Shown: positions 8,095-16,117, counted from the stretch's first letter. The stretch: 64,000 bases of DNA from Aquipseudomonas guryensis (GCF_014164785.1 NZ_JACJFN010000006.1:62001-126000), one strand, 5' to 3'. The notes: a model not told the origin generated them from the sequence alone. Numbers and translations: made by a program.

Positions 8095-8964
8095 ATGAGT
8101 TACCCAATGCCTCGTCTGCTCGCCTTGCTTGCCCTGCTCTGCTGCGGCCACTTGCTGGCCGGCGAGCGCCTGGTCTACCCGCTGCATTCCAGCGAGGATG
8201 ATCCCGAGGCCTATGTGGTCGAACTTTTGCGCCAGGCCCTCGACAAGAGTGGTGCCGGCCACCAGTTGGTGCCTTCCCGCCTGGCCATGCCGCAGAGTCG
8301 CGCGCAGCAATCGCTGGAGCAGAACGACAACAGCGTGCAGCTGATGTGGACCATGACCACCAAGGAGCGCGAGCAGATCCTCCTGCCGGTCCGCATCCCC
8401 ATCTACAAGGGCCTGATCGGCTGGCGCGTGGCCTTGGTGCGCGAGGAAGACCGCCACTGGCTGAAGTCAGTGCGTAGCCTGGCTGATCTCAAGCCGATGC
8501 GTTTCGGCCAACGCAGCGACTGGCCGGACACTGCCATCTTGCGCAGCAATGGCCTGCAGGTGGTCACCAGCCAGAGTTACTCGAGCCTGTTCCGCATGCT
8601 CGATGCCGGGCGCTTTGACCTGTTCCCACGGGAAGTGGTGGTGGCCTGGGACGAGCAGGCCCGCGCCAATCAGCAAGGCTTGCAGCTGACGGTGGATGAA
8701 CATGTGGTGCTGCACTACCCCACCGCCTTCTACTTTTTCACCTCACGGGCACGAGCCGATCTGGCCGCGGATATCGAACGCGGCCTGGAACGGATGATCG
8801 CCGACGGCAGTTTCGACCAGCTGTTCGACAGCCATCACGGCGCGACCCTGCGCAAGGCTCAACTGGACAAGCGACAGGTCATCGAACTCAAGAACCCCGA
8901 CCTGCCTGAGCTGACGCCTTTCGCCCGTGAAGAGCTTTGGTACCAGCCGGCCACCCCCAAGTAG
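8095..8964 (+). CDS. Orphan periplasmic solute-binding protein (SBP_bac_3-like)
   Basis: A 289-residue protein with a signal peptide (about residues 1-22, LLALLALLCCGHLLAGE). The mature part resembles family-3 extracellular binding proteins: an early beta strand, a FDLFPREVVVAWDE segment like the hinge region, and a C-terminal RGLERMIADGSFDQLFDSHH like the usual last helix of transporter-type binding domains. No permease or ATPase gene is adjacent, so it may be a sensor or scavenging protein rather than part of an ABC importer. The ATG at 8107 (residue 5) is an alternative start. The ligand is unknown. Confidence 0.75.
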   Translation: MSYPMPRLLALLALLCCGHLLAGERLVYPLHSSEDDPEAYVVELLRQALDKSGAGHQLVPSRLAMPQSRAQQSLEQNDNSVQLMWTMTTKEREQILLPVRIPIYKGLIGWRVALVREEDRHWLKSVRSLADLKPMRFGQRSDWPDTAILRSNGLQVVTSQSYSSLFRMLDAGRFDLFPREVVVAWDEQARANQQGLQLTVDEHVVLHYPTAFYFFTSRARADLAADIERGLERMIADGSFDQLFDSHHGATLRKAQLDKRQVIELKNPDLPELTPFAREELWYQPATPK

Positions 8965-9217
8965 AACGAACAGCGCCACCGCCCCGGCCCAGCAACTGGC
9001 CAGCGCCCCTGGTTGCGTCCGCTGAGTGACGACCTGCGCAGCCCTATCACCCCGTTCTACTGCCACTCGGCTAGCAATTCAGCGTCGCGGTGCCGATCCG
9101 CCCTCAGAATGGCCGTCTGCCGCAGGTATTTGGCGCCGATGTGCGCCTATGCGTGCTGGTCTGAGGACAGTAGCCTGGGCTAGGCTGAAGCCTCTACCCG
9201 CCAGCCTGGAAATAGCC

Positions 9218-9613
9218 ATGATCCGCATCAGTACAGAGAACGGCCTGCGCCACAGCATCGAAATCGGCGAGCACCTGCTGCACACCGACGTCCCCGTCGA
9301 GCTTGGCGGCGAGGCCTCCGGCCCCGAACCTCATGATCTGTTCGATGCCGCCATCGGCGCCTGCAAGGCGCTGACCCTGATGCTCTACGCCAAGCAGAAA
9401 GGCATGCCGCTGGACAGCCTGGACGTGCGCGTGGCCCGCGACGATAGCGAAGAGCGCAAAGGCATCTATCGCCTGGCTGTACAACTGGACCTGCACGGTG
9501 CGCTGGATGATGCCCAGCGCCAGCAGCTGCTGCGCATCGCCGACAAGTGCCCGGTGCACAAGCTGGTGACCAGCAGCGAGGTGCAAATCACCACCCAACT
9601 CGATGAGGCCTGA
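9218..9613 (+). CDS. OsmC/Ohr-family protein
   Basis: A 131-residue protein with the OsmC fold features: two conserved cysteines, Cys49 in AIGACKALTL and Cys111 in DKCPVHKLV. In this family they form the peroxidase active pair that reduces organic hydroperoxides. The open frame runs upstream to 9026, but that part has no family similarity; the ATG at 9218 gives a normal MIRISTENG start. The pirin gene begins 1 nt after its stop, so the pair is an operon, probably with a redox or stress role. It is nearer to the YhfA/OsmC-like branch than to Ohr by impression only. Confidence 0.85.
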   Translation: MIRISTENGLRHSIEIGEHLLHTDVPVELGGEASGPEPHDLFDAAIGACKALTLMLYAKQKGMPLDSLDVRVARDDSEERKGIYRLAVQLDLHGALDDAQRQQLLRIADKCPVHKLVTSSEVQITTQLDEA

Positions 9614-9614
9614 G

Positions 9615-10475
9615 ATGGCTGGCCTGTTGCTGATCCAGCCGCGCGCGGAAGACATCGCCGGCCAGCCGATCCTGCGCCCGCTGCCTTCGGCCAAATGCCG
9701 CAGCGTCGGCCCCTTCGTGTTCTTCGACCATATGCTGGAACAGGCCTACCCGGCTGGCAGCGGCATGAACATCAACCCGCACCCGCATATCGGCCTGTCC
9801 ACCCTCACCTACCTGTTCGCGGGCGAGCTGCAGCACAAAGACAGCCTCGGTTCGGATCAGCACGTGCGCCCCGGCGATGTCAGCTGGATGACTGCCGGAC
9901 GCGGCGTGGCCCATGTCGAACGTACGCCCGAGGCACTACGCCAGAGCGGTTCACGCCTGCACGGCCTGCAGGTGTGGCTGGCCCTGCCGCAGGAACTTGA
10001 GCAGAGCGAGCCGAGCTACAGCCACCACCCGGCCGCCAGCCTGCCGCGCAGCGAGGCCATGGGCGTGCAGATCACCCTGATCGCCGGGGCTGGCTTCTGC
10101 CTCGAATCGCCCGTGCCCATGCACTCGCCCACCCTCTACGCCGAGTTGAAACTGCAGGCCGGCGCCAGCCTGCTGATCCCGGCCGAGCAGCGCGAGCGAG
10201 CGCTGTACCTGATCGACGGCGAGGCCAGGCTGGAGGACACCGATCTCCCCCTACACAGCCTGGCCGTACTGCCCGAAGGCGAGGAACTGCTGCTCAGCGC
10301 TTGCAGCGAATGCCACCTGGCACTAATCGGCGGTGAACCGCTGGGACCACGGCGGATGTACTGGAACTTCGTCGCCAGCGACCCGGCCCTTCTGGAGCAA
10401 GCCAAGCAGCGCTGGGCGAGCGGAGACTGGCCGCAGGTGCCGGGCGAATTGCAGCGTATCGAGTTGCCGAGATAG
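9615..10475 (+). CDS. Pirin-family cupin protein
   Basis: A 286-residue bicupin. The N-terminal cupin has the metal-binding HPHIGLSTLTY motif and the later GRGVAHVERTP, which corresponds to the pirin GRGIVHSE segment with Val-Ala replacing Ile-Val. Bacterial pirins bind Fe or other divalent metals; some are quercetin dioxygenases, others regulators. A frame-internal ATG at 9603 would overlap osmC; the ATG at 9615 has AGG at -9 and is preferred. It is coupled to the OsmC gene (TGA, 1 nt, ATG). Confidence 0.9.
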   Translation: MAGLLLIQPRAEDIAGQPILRPLPSAKCRSVGPFVFFDHMLEQAYPAGSGMNINPHPHIGLSTLTYLFAGELQHKDSLGSDQHVRPGDVSWMTAGRGVAHVERTPEALRQSGSRLHGLQVWLALPQELEQSEPSYSHHPAASLPRSEAMGVQITLIAGAGFCLESPVPMHSPTLYAELKLQAGASLLIPAEQRERALYLIDGEARLEDTDLPLHSLAVLPEGEELLLSACSECHLALIGGEPLGPRRMYWNFVASDPALLEQAKQRWASGDWPQVPGELQRIELPR

Positions 10476-10524
10476 CCAAAGCAGACCACCCTCAATGGCA
10501 ACCCGCCATCACCGATGAAGCGCC

Positions 10525-11295
10525 ATGCCCTCTGCCCAACTGTTGTTCCAGGCGTTGTTGCTCAGCCTCGGCGTACTGCTCGTCACACCCACCACCCAGG
10601 CGGCGGGCGAATCCTTGCGGGTGGGTTACTTCGATCTGCCACCGCACACCCGAACCGAGGGCGCGCAACCGTCTGGCGGCATTAGCGTGGCGTATTTCGA
10701 GCTGATCGCCAGAAAGATGGATTTGCGCGGTGTCAGCTACAGCAGACTGCCACTGCCTCGGCTGCTGAAGATGCTCGAACGGGGCGAGCTGGACATGATC
10801 CTGCTCCTAGCCAAGGACGCGGAGCGCGACGCGCGCTTTCTTTACCCGCAACAGGCCCTGTTCAGTACCGCCTCAGTGCTGGCCGTACAGGCCAGCAACC
10901 CCCTTGCCGCGATCCACTCGGCAGAGGATTTGCTGGCGCTGCGTATTGGGATCTGGCAGGACGGCTATCGCTCTCCCCTGATGCGCGACCCACGGCTACA
11001 ACTGCAAACCCTGAGCGGCGACAACGTGATGAACAAGGGTCTGAGAATGGTCGCCGCCGGGCGCGTCGATGCCTTCTACTTCCCTGACGACTTCACCCTG
11101 AAATACGAAGCAAAAAACCTTGGCAACCAGGTCCAGATCAAGGTCCTGACAATGCCCGAGCAGCCGCTGCGGGTGTACTCGGTGTTTTCCCGCAAGAACG
11201 GCAACCAGTATCTGCCCCGCTATGAGCGAGCCCTGCGCGAGGTGCAGGCGCAGCAGCCCTATGCGGAGTTTTTCGATGCATTCAACGAGGACTGA
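10525..11295 (+). CDS. Orphan periplasmic solute-binding protein (SBP_bac_3-like)
   Basis: A 256-residue protein with a signal peptide ending near residue 27 (TTQAAGES). It then shows the family-3 binding-protein start SLRVGYFDLPPHTR and an ISVAYFELIARKM helix. The segment LPRLLKMLERGELDMIL is the typical position at which these proteins measure ligand-dependent closure. It is unrelated in detail to the binding protein at 8095 but of the same class, and again no permease genes are nearby. It ends 100 nt before the convergent bufferin locus. Confidence 0.78.
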   Translation: MPSAQLLFQALLLSLGVLLVTPTTQAAGESLRVGYFDLPPHTRTEGAQPSGGISVAYFELIARKMDLRGVSYSRLPLPRLLKMLERGELDMILLLAKDAERDARFLYPQQALFSTASVLAVQASNPLAAIHSAEDLLALRIGIWQDGYRSPLMRDPRLQLQTLSGDNVMNKGLRMVAAGRVDAFYFPDDFTLKYEAKNLGNQVQIKVLTMPEQPLRVYSVFSRKNGNQYLPRYERALREVQAQQPYAEFFDAFNED

Positions 11296-11395
11296 ATTCC
11301 GCAACTGGCACTGCGCCACTTGGACTGCATAAGCGCCCCGCCCCATCCACACTTGGGGGTGCAACAGGCTATTCGAGTGCCGTGGCCGCAGCCAC

Positions 11396-12127
11396 CTAGC
11401 TGAAAACCTGCCAGTACACGAGCATGCTGAACCGCGCACAGAGCTGTGCCATATCCATCTGCGCTTGCAAAACCAGCGCCGCCTCGCTGAAAGACTTGCG
11501 ATGCTGCAAGTGTTCAAGCAGATCCGCGCTGCTGTTATCCACCTTACGGGTCTTCAGCTGCAGCCCCTGGCGCCAGACCAGTACATTTTCGCCCGGCCAA
11601 TTATCTTGCGGCAGCTCTGCACCGGACCACAGCGCCCAGAGCGGGTAAGTCGAGCGCAGTAAGGTCACGCTAGGATGCCATTGCAGACGCACATCCAGCA
11701 GTCGGTGCAGCGCCTCCTCGCCCAGACCATCGAGTTGCAGGGGCAGCGCATCGGCAGCATGAAAGGCCTGCAAACGCGCCCATTCCAGGCGAGCAACGTC
11801 CGCCAGAAAAGGCCAGTCGGCCAAGGGCGGGAACTGCTCGATAAACACTGCCAGATGCGCACCGTACTCATGCAGCACCGCCGAGCTTGGCGGATGCTGA
11901 CTGCTGAACAGTGCCGCTAGCGCCGTGAAATAGTCCGCGCCCAGGAACCTCTCCACGGCCGGGTAGACTTGCCGCAACGCCTCGATGCGCCCGGCATGCA
12001 CAGTGTTGCGCAGAATGTTGAAGCGCTGAGCGAAACGGCGCTCTGGCAGGCTTCCCAGTTGCCAGGGGATAGCGGCCTCGAGCCGATCCAGGGCCTGGGC
12101 AAATACGACCTGATCCGCAGCATTCAT
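11396..12127 (-). CDS. bufC: DUF2063 partner protein of the MNIO enzyme (BufC/HvfC-type)
   Basis: A 243-residue protein of the putative DNA-binding (DUF2063) family. Its N-terminal FAQALDRLEAAIP and FNILRNTVHAGRIEAL match the family start, with a tryptophan-rich middle (LADWPFLADVARLEWARLQ) that is the family hallmark. In characterised systems this protein pairs with the DUF692 enzyme and helps bind the precursor peptide. The ATG at 12127 overlaps the DUF692 stop as ATGA, so expression is coupled. The frame extends about 49 codons upstream, but that part is just the other frame of the DUF692 gene. Confidence 0.88.
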   Translation of the reverse strand: MNAADQVVFAQALDRLEAAIPWQLGSLPERRFAQRFNILRNTVHAGRIEALRQVYPAVERFLGADYFTALAALFSSQHPPSSAVLHEYGAHLAVFIEQFPPLADWPFLADVARLEWARLQAFHAADALPLQLDGLGEEALHRLLDVRLQWHPSVTLLRSTYPLWALWSGAELPQDNWPGENVLVWRQGLQLKTRKVDNSSADLLEHLQHRKSFSEAALVLQAQMDMAQLCARFSMLVYWQVFS

Positions 12128-12993
12128 AGCGGCACATCCAGCGCGACCGCTGGCATGAATGGCACACACTGCAGCGAGCGCACACAGTCGGCCTCCGCTG
12201 CCAGTACCGACCAGGTCGGCAAGTTGCGATCCCATTCGACCAGCGTCGGGCACTTGCCGGCGTGGCGCACCCATTCGGCATACAGTTGCCAGGTGGTATC
12301 GGCGACCGCGCTGCCATGCTCATCCACCAGTACAAACTCACCGCCGGGCAGTTCAACCCGTGTATGCCCGGCCAGATGCACCTCACCGACTCGCTCCGCC
12401 GGTAACTGCTGCAGGTAATCCCGGGGCTCGCCGCCACAGTTGTGGCTACTGATCAGCAGGTTGTTCAAATCCAGCAGCAACCCGCAGCCACTGCGCTGGC
12501 TCAGGCTGCACAGAAATTCGACCTCGCTCATATCGCTTTGCGCCAGGCGCAGATAAGCGGCCGGGTTTTCGATCAGCACTTCGCGCTGCAACGCGCACTG
12601 CAACTGATCGACATGCTCGACCAGACGATCCAGGGTCGCACGGTCATAGGCAATCGGCAGCAGGTCGCCCAGGTAAACGCTCGCATGACTGGACCATGCC
12701 AGGTGCTCGGACACCAACACCGGCTGATAGCGCCGGCATAGTTCGGCCAGCCGTTGCAGATGCCCGGCATCCAGCGCCTGAGCGCCGCCCAGGGACAAGC
12801 CGACACCGTGCACGGAAAGCGGCAGATGTTCGCGCAAGGCGCCCATCTGCGCATGCAGCAAGCCACCGGCGCCGAAGTAGTTCTCGACATGGATCTCGAT
12901 AAAGTCCAGCCGCTGCGGATCGGCCAGCAGCGCCTCGAAATACTGTGGTTTGAACGCCACACCAGCCCCAGCTTGCAGTGGTTTGCAGTTCAT
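12124..12993 (-). CDS. bufB: DUF692 multinuclear non-heme iron oxidative enzyme (BufB-type)
   Basis: A 289-residue TIM-barrel MNIO enzyme of the family that includes MbnB. The metal-site residues are where expected: HVEN (residues 35-38), SVHG (His62), SEHLAW (His97), IENPAAY (Glu142), LLLDLNN (Asp175) with His184, EVHLAGH (His206, His210), VDEHG (224-227) and VEWD (Glu253). Such enzymes oxidise cysteine side chains of a partner peptide, forming thiooxazole-type groups that bind copper. It starts 9 nt after the DUF2282 peptide gene and overlaps the DUF2063 gene by 4 nt, giving the standard A-B-C order. Confidence 0.93.
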   Translation of the reverse strand: MNCKPLQAGAGVAFKPQYFEALLADPQRLDFIEIHVENYFGAGGLLHAQMGALREHLPLSVHGVGLSLGGAQALDAGHLQRLAELCRRYQPVLVSEHLAWSSHASVYLGDLLPIAYDRATLDRLVEHVDQLQCALQREVLIENPAAYLRLAQSDMSEVEFLCSLSQRSGCGLLLDLNNLLISSHNCGGEPRDYLQQLPAERVGEVHLAGHTRVELPGGEFVLVDEHGSAVADTTWQLYAEWVRHAGKCPTLVEWDRNLPTWSVLAAEADCVRSLQCVPFMPAVALDVPL

Positions 12994-13002
12994 CGGCGTG
13001 CC

Positions 13003-13296
13003 CTAGCGGCGCTTGAGCGGAGTCAACGAACCAGTCCCCTTGGGCGTCACGATCGTGGTGCAGGTACCTGTGGGCACCAGCTTCCAGGCATCGCCCTGGT
13101 AATCGACCTTGGAGGTTCCGGCACAGGATGTTCCGGGGCCAGCAGCACAATCGTTCTGCCCGGCCAGGGAAATGCCGTAGCACTTTTCCTTGCCGGCGTT
13201 GACCGCAGTTTGCGCGGCACTGACGCTCGTGGCGCTGGCCAGCAAGGCACTGGTCAGAGACAGCGCCAGCGTGGCGTTGAAGGTACGACGATCCAT
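13003..13296 (-). CDS. bufA: DUF2282 bufferin precursor peptide (BufA1-type)
   Basis: A 97-residue secreted peptide and the likely substrate of the MNIO enzyme. The signal sequence is about residues 1-28 (ends VSAAQ) and contains a twin-arginine-like RRTF near its start. The mature part has exactly four cysteines (39, 50, 58, 79) in EKCYG, NDCAAG, TSCAGT and GTCTT, the DUF2282/bufferin-1 pattern. In studied bufferins the central cysteines are oxidised and bind copper. The ATG at 13296 is chosen over an upstream start at 13314 because GAGGAA sits 7 nt before it. bufB begins 9 nt after the stop. Confidence 0.92.
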   Translation of the reverse strand: MDRRTFNATLALSLTSALLASATSVSAAQTAVNAGKEKCYGISLAGQNDCAAGPGTSCAGTSKVDYQGDAWKLVPTGTCTTIVTPKGTGSLTPLKRR

Positions 13297-13332
13297 ATTC
13301 AATTCCTCATGCAATCAAGGGTAACGCCAGGC

Positions 13333-13953
13333 TCACTGCAGCCTGGCAAGCGCCCGCTGCACCGCCGGGCGAGCGCTGATACGCGCCACCCAGTCCTGTA
13401 CCGCAGGAAAACGAGAAAGCTCGACACCGGCGTAATCCACCACCCGCAGCCAGCCGTAATGGCTGATGTCGGCCAACGAATACTCGGTACCCGCCAGCCA
13501 GGGTTGTTGGCTCAGACGTGCCTCGAGTACGCCGGTCAGGCGCACGGACTCACTGCGATAACGCTCGACTGCCACCGGAATCGGTTGTGCGGTCGAGCGC
13601 AGAAACCAGCCCGCCTGGCCGAACATCGGGCCGACTGCAGAGACCTGCAAAAACAGATACTCCATGGCGCGCCAGCGTGCGGAGGCGTTATCTGGCAAAA
13701 GCCCTGCGGTTTTCTGCGCCAGGTACAAGAGGATGGCCCCGGACTCGAACACCGAGATCGGTTGACCGGCCGGCCCGTCAGGATCGACGATGACCGGGAT
13801 GCGACCATTCGGGTTAAGCGCCAGAAATGCCGGACGCTTCTGCTCACCGGCGGCCAGATTGAGCGTGATCAGCCGATAGTCGAGGCCCAACTCTTCCAGG
13901 GCGATCGGTATCTTCACGCCGTTCGGCGTATTGGCGGTGTACAGCTCGATCAT
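13333..13953 (-). CDS. Glutathione S-transferase family protein within the bufferin operon
   Basis: A 206-residue GST. The N-terminal thioredoxin-like half begins MIELYTANTPNGVKI and has the glutathione-side segment GRIPVIVDPDG followed by ISVFESGAILLYL. The C-terminal half is all-helical, with YSLADISHYGWLR. The TPNGVK opening is like YfcG/Nu-class enzymes, which often act as disulfide-bond reductases. Its ATG overlaps the DoxX stop (ATGA), and bufA starts 36 nt further on, so it is an integral part of this operon. A GST between DoxX and the bufferin peptide is not the arrangement I know for these loci. The role is inferred: thiol handling or detoxification. Confidence 0.85.
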   Translation of the reverse strand: MIELYTANTPNGVKIPIALEELGLDYRLITLNLAAGEQKRPAFLALNPNGRIPVIVDPDGPAGQPISVFESGAILLYLAQKTAGLLPDNASARWRAMEYLFLQVSAVGPMFGQAGWFLRSTAQPIPVAVERYRSESVRLTGVLEARLSQQPWLAGTEYSLADISHYGWLRVVDYAGVELSRFPAVQDWVARISARPAVQRALARLQ

Positions 13954-14462
13954 TGCCCCAGCCTCTGAATCTGCTCGGCAAATGCCTCACTCTCGCCCGC
14001 CATCACCTCTTGGCAGGCACTGTGCGGATGCTGTCGACGCCGCCAGGCACGGGCGATCAAGTGGTCGATGGAGAGTCGTCCGCCGCCGTGACTGATCAAC
14101 AGCAGCAACGCCACCGCCCAGGTGCCATGGGTAGCCCAGGCATCGGGATAGACCAGGGTCTGAATCACCAGGGTCATACCCAGCAGGCCGAGCGCCGCCA
14201 GGCGGGTGGCCAGGCCCAAAAGAAGCAGCAATGGCAACAGATGCTCGGCACCCACCGCTAACCAGGCCGCAGTAATGGGCGCCAACAGTGGCAGGCGATA
14301 TTCCTCCTGAAACAGGTACAGCGCGTTATCACTCAGTTGCCAACCATCGACCTTGGTACGGCCGGACTGCCAGAACACCGCACCGGGAAACAGGCGCGCC
14401 AGCAACACCGGAGCGCTGCTGAACAAACCAGGCAGACGCGATAAAAGCGGACGAGCACTCAT
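13950..14462 (-). CDS. DoxX-family integral membrane protein (BufD-like)
   Basis: A 170-residue protein with about four hydrophobic segments (roughly residues 16-34, 62-82, 84-107 and 113-125). It has the DoxX pattern: LLARLFPGAVFWQSGRTKV near the start and AEHLLPLLLLLGLATRLAALGL in the middle. DoxX proteins are quinone-linked or of unknown function, and one commonly accompanies DUF2282/DUF692/DUF2063 loci. The ATG at 14462 follows GAGGA; an upstream in-frame TTG is rejected. It overlaps the GST by 4 nt. Confidence 0.87.
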   Translation of the reverse strand: MSARPLLSRLPGLFSSAPVLLARLFPGAVFWQSGRTKVDGWQLSDNALYLFQEEYRLPLLAPITAAWLAVGAEHLLPLLLLLGLATRLAALGLLGMTLVIQTLVYPDAWATHGTWAVALLLLISHGGGRLSIDHLIARAWRRRQHPHSACQEVMAGESEAFAEQIQRLGQ

Positions 14463-14486
14463 GCTGCATTCCTCGGGCAAGTGAAC

Positions 14487-14514
14487 CGGCCTGGCACCCG
14501 ATGGCGCCAGGCCG
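14487..14514 (-). other. Strong hairpin between the YHS gene and doxX
   Basis: A 9-bp stem (cggcctggc / gccaggccg) with a 10-nt loop lies in the 60-nt gap after the YHS stop. It has no U-tract on the minus strand, so it may be an mRNA processing or stability element, or a weak attenuator lowering expression of the downstream buf genes. Confidence 0.5.
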
Positions 14515-14522
14515 TTCAGGAG

Positions 14523-15026
14523 TTACAGAGTGTTGGCGGCCTTGTCCTTGATCAGCGGCCAGTTGGCTTCAGCCTTCTGAATGTTGCCCGCCACGTCCTG
14601 CGACCACTTCTGGAACACATCGGCGTTGACGTTCAGGTAGAGCTTGCCGTCGACCACTTTGAACTGGGTCGGATCCACGTCGAGCTTCTTGCCCAGCGCT
14701 GCGCCCATGGCGCAATAACCGCCGTACTGCGGAGCGTACTGGCTCGGATTGGCCTGGAATTTCTGCAGGTTTTCCGCGGAAGCGAAGTAGTAGGTGGCGC
14801 CGTCATGTTTGGCGGCAAAGCGCTTGTCACCGAGGGTCGGCATGCCTTTAGTGAAATAGGCCACGCTGTCATAGCCCTTGAGGATGACGGCCTGGGCATC
14901 GACGTTGATGGCGGCGGTAGAAGTCTCGTCGTAGGCGTAGCTACTGGTGACGGTCAGCAGTGCACCAGCACCCAGGGTCAGTGCGGCGGCCAGGGAGCTG
15001 GCGATAACGGATTTTTTCAGGTTCAT
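14523..15026 (-). CDS. YHS domain-containing secreted protein
   Basis: A 167-residue protein with a Sec signal peptide (about residues 1-31, ending SSYAYDE). A YHS-type domain covers about residues 48-135: AVILKGYDSVAYFTKG, YYFASAENLQKFQANPSQYAP and GGYCAMGAALG. YHS domains resemble metal-binding TRASH domains, but only one cysteine is present in the domain, so metal binding is uncertain. The start at 15026 follows AAGGAAAC. It is first in the minus-strand run leading to doxX, GST and bufABC, though a hairpin separates it from them. It is divergent from the LysR gene at 15202. Confidence 0.85.
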   Translation of the reverse strand: MNLKKSVIASSLAAALTLGAGALLTVTSSYAYDETSTAAINVDAQAVILKGYDSVAYFTKGMPTLGDKRFAAKHDGATYYFASAENLQKFQANPSQYAPQYGGYCAMGAALGKKLDVDPTQFKVVDGKLYLNVNADVFQKWSQDVAGNIQKAEANWPLIKDKAANTL

Positions 15027-15201
15027 GGGGCGTTTCCTTAGGACTTTTATGAGGTGATCGGGTCGCCGTCGAGGGTCATACCGTCGACGTGGAATCACTC
15101 TAAGGAAACAAGAAACGGACAAGAACAGACGCTTTTTGCAAGGAACAATTGCAGCCAATGGAATTAATCGACCACACTTGCTGGCCTACAAGGAGCCGCC
15201 C
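15027..15201. promoter_or_regulatory. Divergent promoter region between the YHS/buf run and tandem LysR genes
   Basis: A 175-nt gap that must hold promoters for both directions. It contains a direct repeat CCGTCGA at 15066-15072 and 15081-15087 (15-nt period, about 1.4 helical turns). It also contains a 9-bp inverted repeat, gtttcctta at 15032-15040 and taaggaaac at 15101-15109, the left arm of which is the YHS ribosome site. LysR regulators typically bind such divergent gaps. I see no copper-box sequence that I can name. Confidence 0.4.
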
Positions 15202-16116
15202 ATGGACAGATTCCAGGAAATGCAGGTGTTGCTCGCCGTCGCCGAGGAACAAAGTTTCGCCGCGGCGGCGCGCCGCCTGAACATGTCGCCGCCCAGTGTG
15301 ACCCGCGCCGTGGCGGCCTTGGAGGAACGCATCGGCACCCTGCTGCTGGCCCGCACCACGCGCAGCGTGCATATCACCGAAGCCGGTCAGCGCTATGTGG
15401 AAGATTGCCGACGCATCCTCGCCGAACTGGAGGAAGCCGAAGAGTCCGCCGCCGGCAGCCATGCCATGCCGCGCGGTCAACTCACCCTCACCGCGCCGGT
15501 GCTGTTTGGCGAACTCTATGTCACCCCGGTGATGGTCGATTACCTGAACGAATACCCGGCGGTGAACATCAAGGCGTTGCTGGTCGATCGGGTGGTCAGC
15601 ATGGTCGACGATGGTATCGACGTGGCCATCCGCATCGGCAATCTGCCCGACAGCGGCCTGCACACCGTCAAGGTCGGCGAAGTGCGCCAGGTCATCTGCG
15701 CCTCCCCTGCCTACCTCGCCGAACATGGCCACCCGCAGCATCCCGAGCAACTGCAGCAACACCGCATCGTCATGTCGTCTGCCAGTCACCTGCTCAGCGA
15801 CTGGCACTTCGCCGGCGTCGATGGCCCCGTGAGCGTGCGTACCGAGCCGCGCCTGATCGTCACCGCTAACCAGGCCGCGATCAATGCGGCCTGCATGGGC
15901 TGGGGGTTGACCCGCGTACTCTCTTATCAGGTGGCCGGCAAAGTTGCCGCCGGCGAGCTGGAAGTCGTCCTGCAGGACTTCGAGCAGCCACCGCTGCCTA
16001 TCCACGTGGTCTACCAGGGCGGGCGCAAGATCAGCGCCAAGGTGCGCAGCTTTGTCGACTTCTGCGCCGCCCGCCTGAGCCAGGACGTCGCCCTCAACCC
16101 AGGGCGCAAGGGCTGA
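15202..16116 (+). CDS. LysR-family transcriptional regulator (first of tandem pair)
   Basis: A 304-residue LysR regulator: an N-terminal winged HTH (about residues 1-60, AAAARRLNMSPPSVTRAVAALE), a linker helix, and a substrate-binding-like effector domain (about 90-295). The start at 15202 follows AAGGAG at ideal spacing; the frame upstream to 15136 has no family match. It is divergent from the YHS/buf genes and followed after 1 nt by a second, similar LysR gene. The likely targets are the divergent run or the downstream GST-oxidoreductase genes; the effector is unknown. Confidence 0.93.
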   Translation: MDRFQEMQVLLAVAEEQSFAAAARRLNMSPPSVTRAVAALEERIGTLLLARTTRSVHITEAGQRYVEDCRRILAELEEAEESAAGSHAMPRGQLTLTAPVLFGELYVTPVMVDYLNEYPAVNIKALLVDRVVSMVDDGIDVAIRIGNLPDSGLHTVKVGEVRQVICASPAYLAEHGHPQHPEQLQQHRIVMSSASHLLSDWHFAGVDGPVSVRTEPRLIVTANQAAINAACMGWGLTRVLSYQVAGKVAAGELEVVLQDFEQPPLPIHVVYQGGRKISAKVRSFVDFCAARLSQDVALNPGRKG

Positions 16117-16117
16117 C

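Noticed and set aside
8965..9217. Possible gene extension upstream of the OsmC ORF (frame open from 9026)
   Set aside because: The extra 64 residues show no OsmC similarity and codon use looks random; the family start is at 9218. I see no other feature in this gap.
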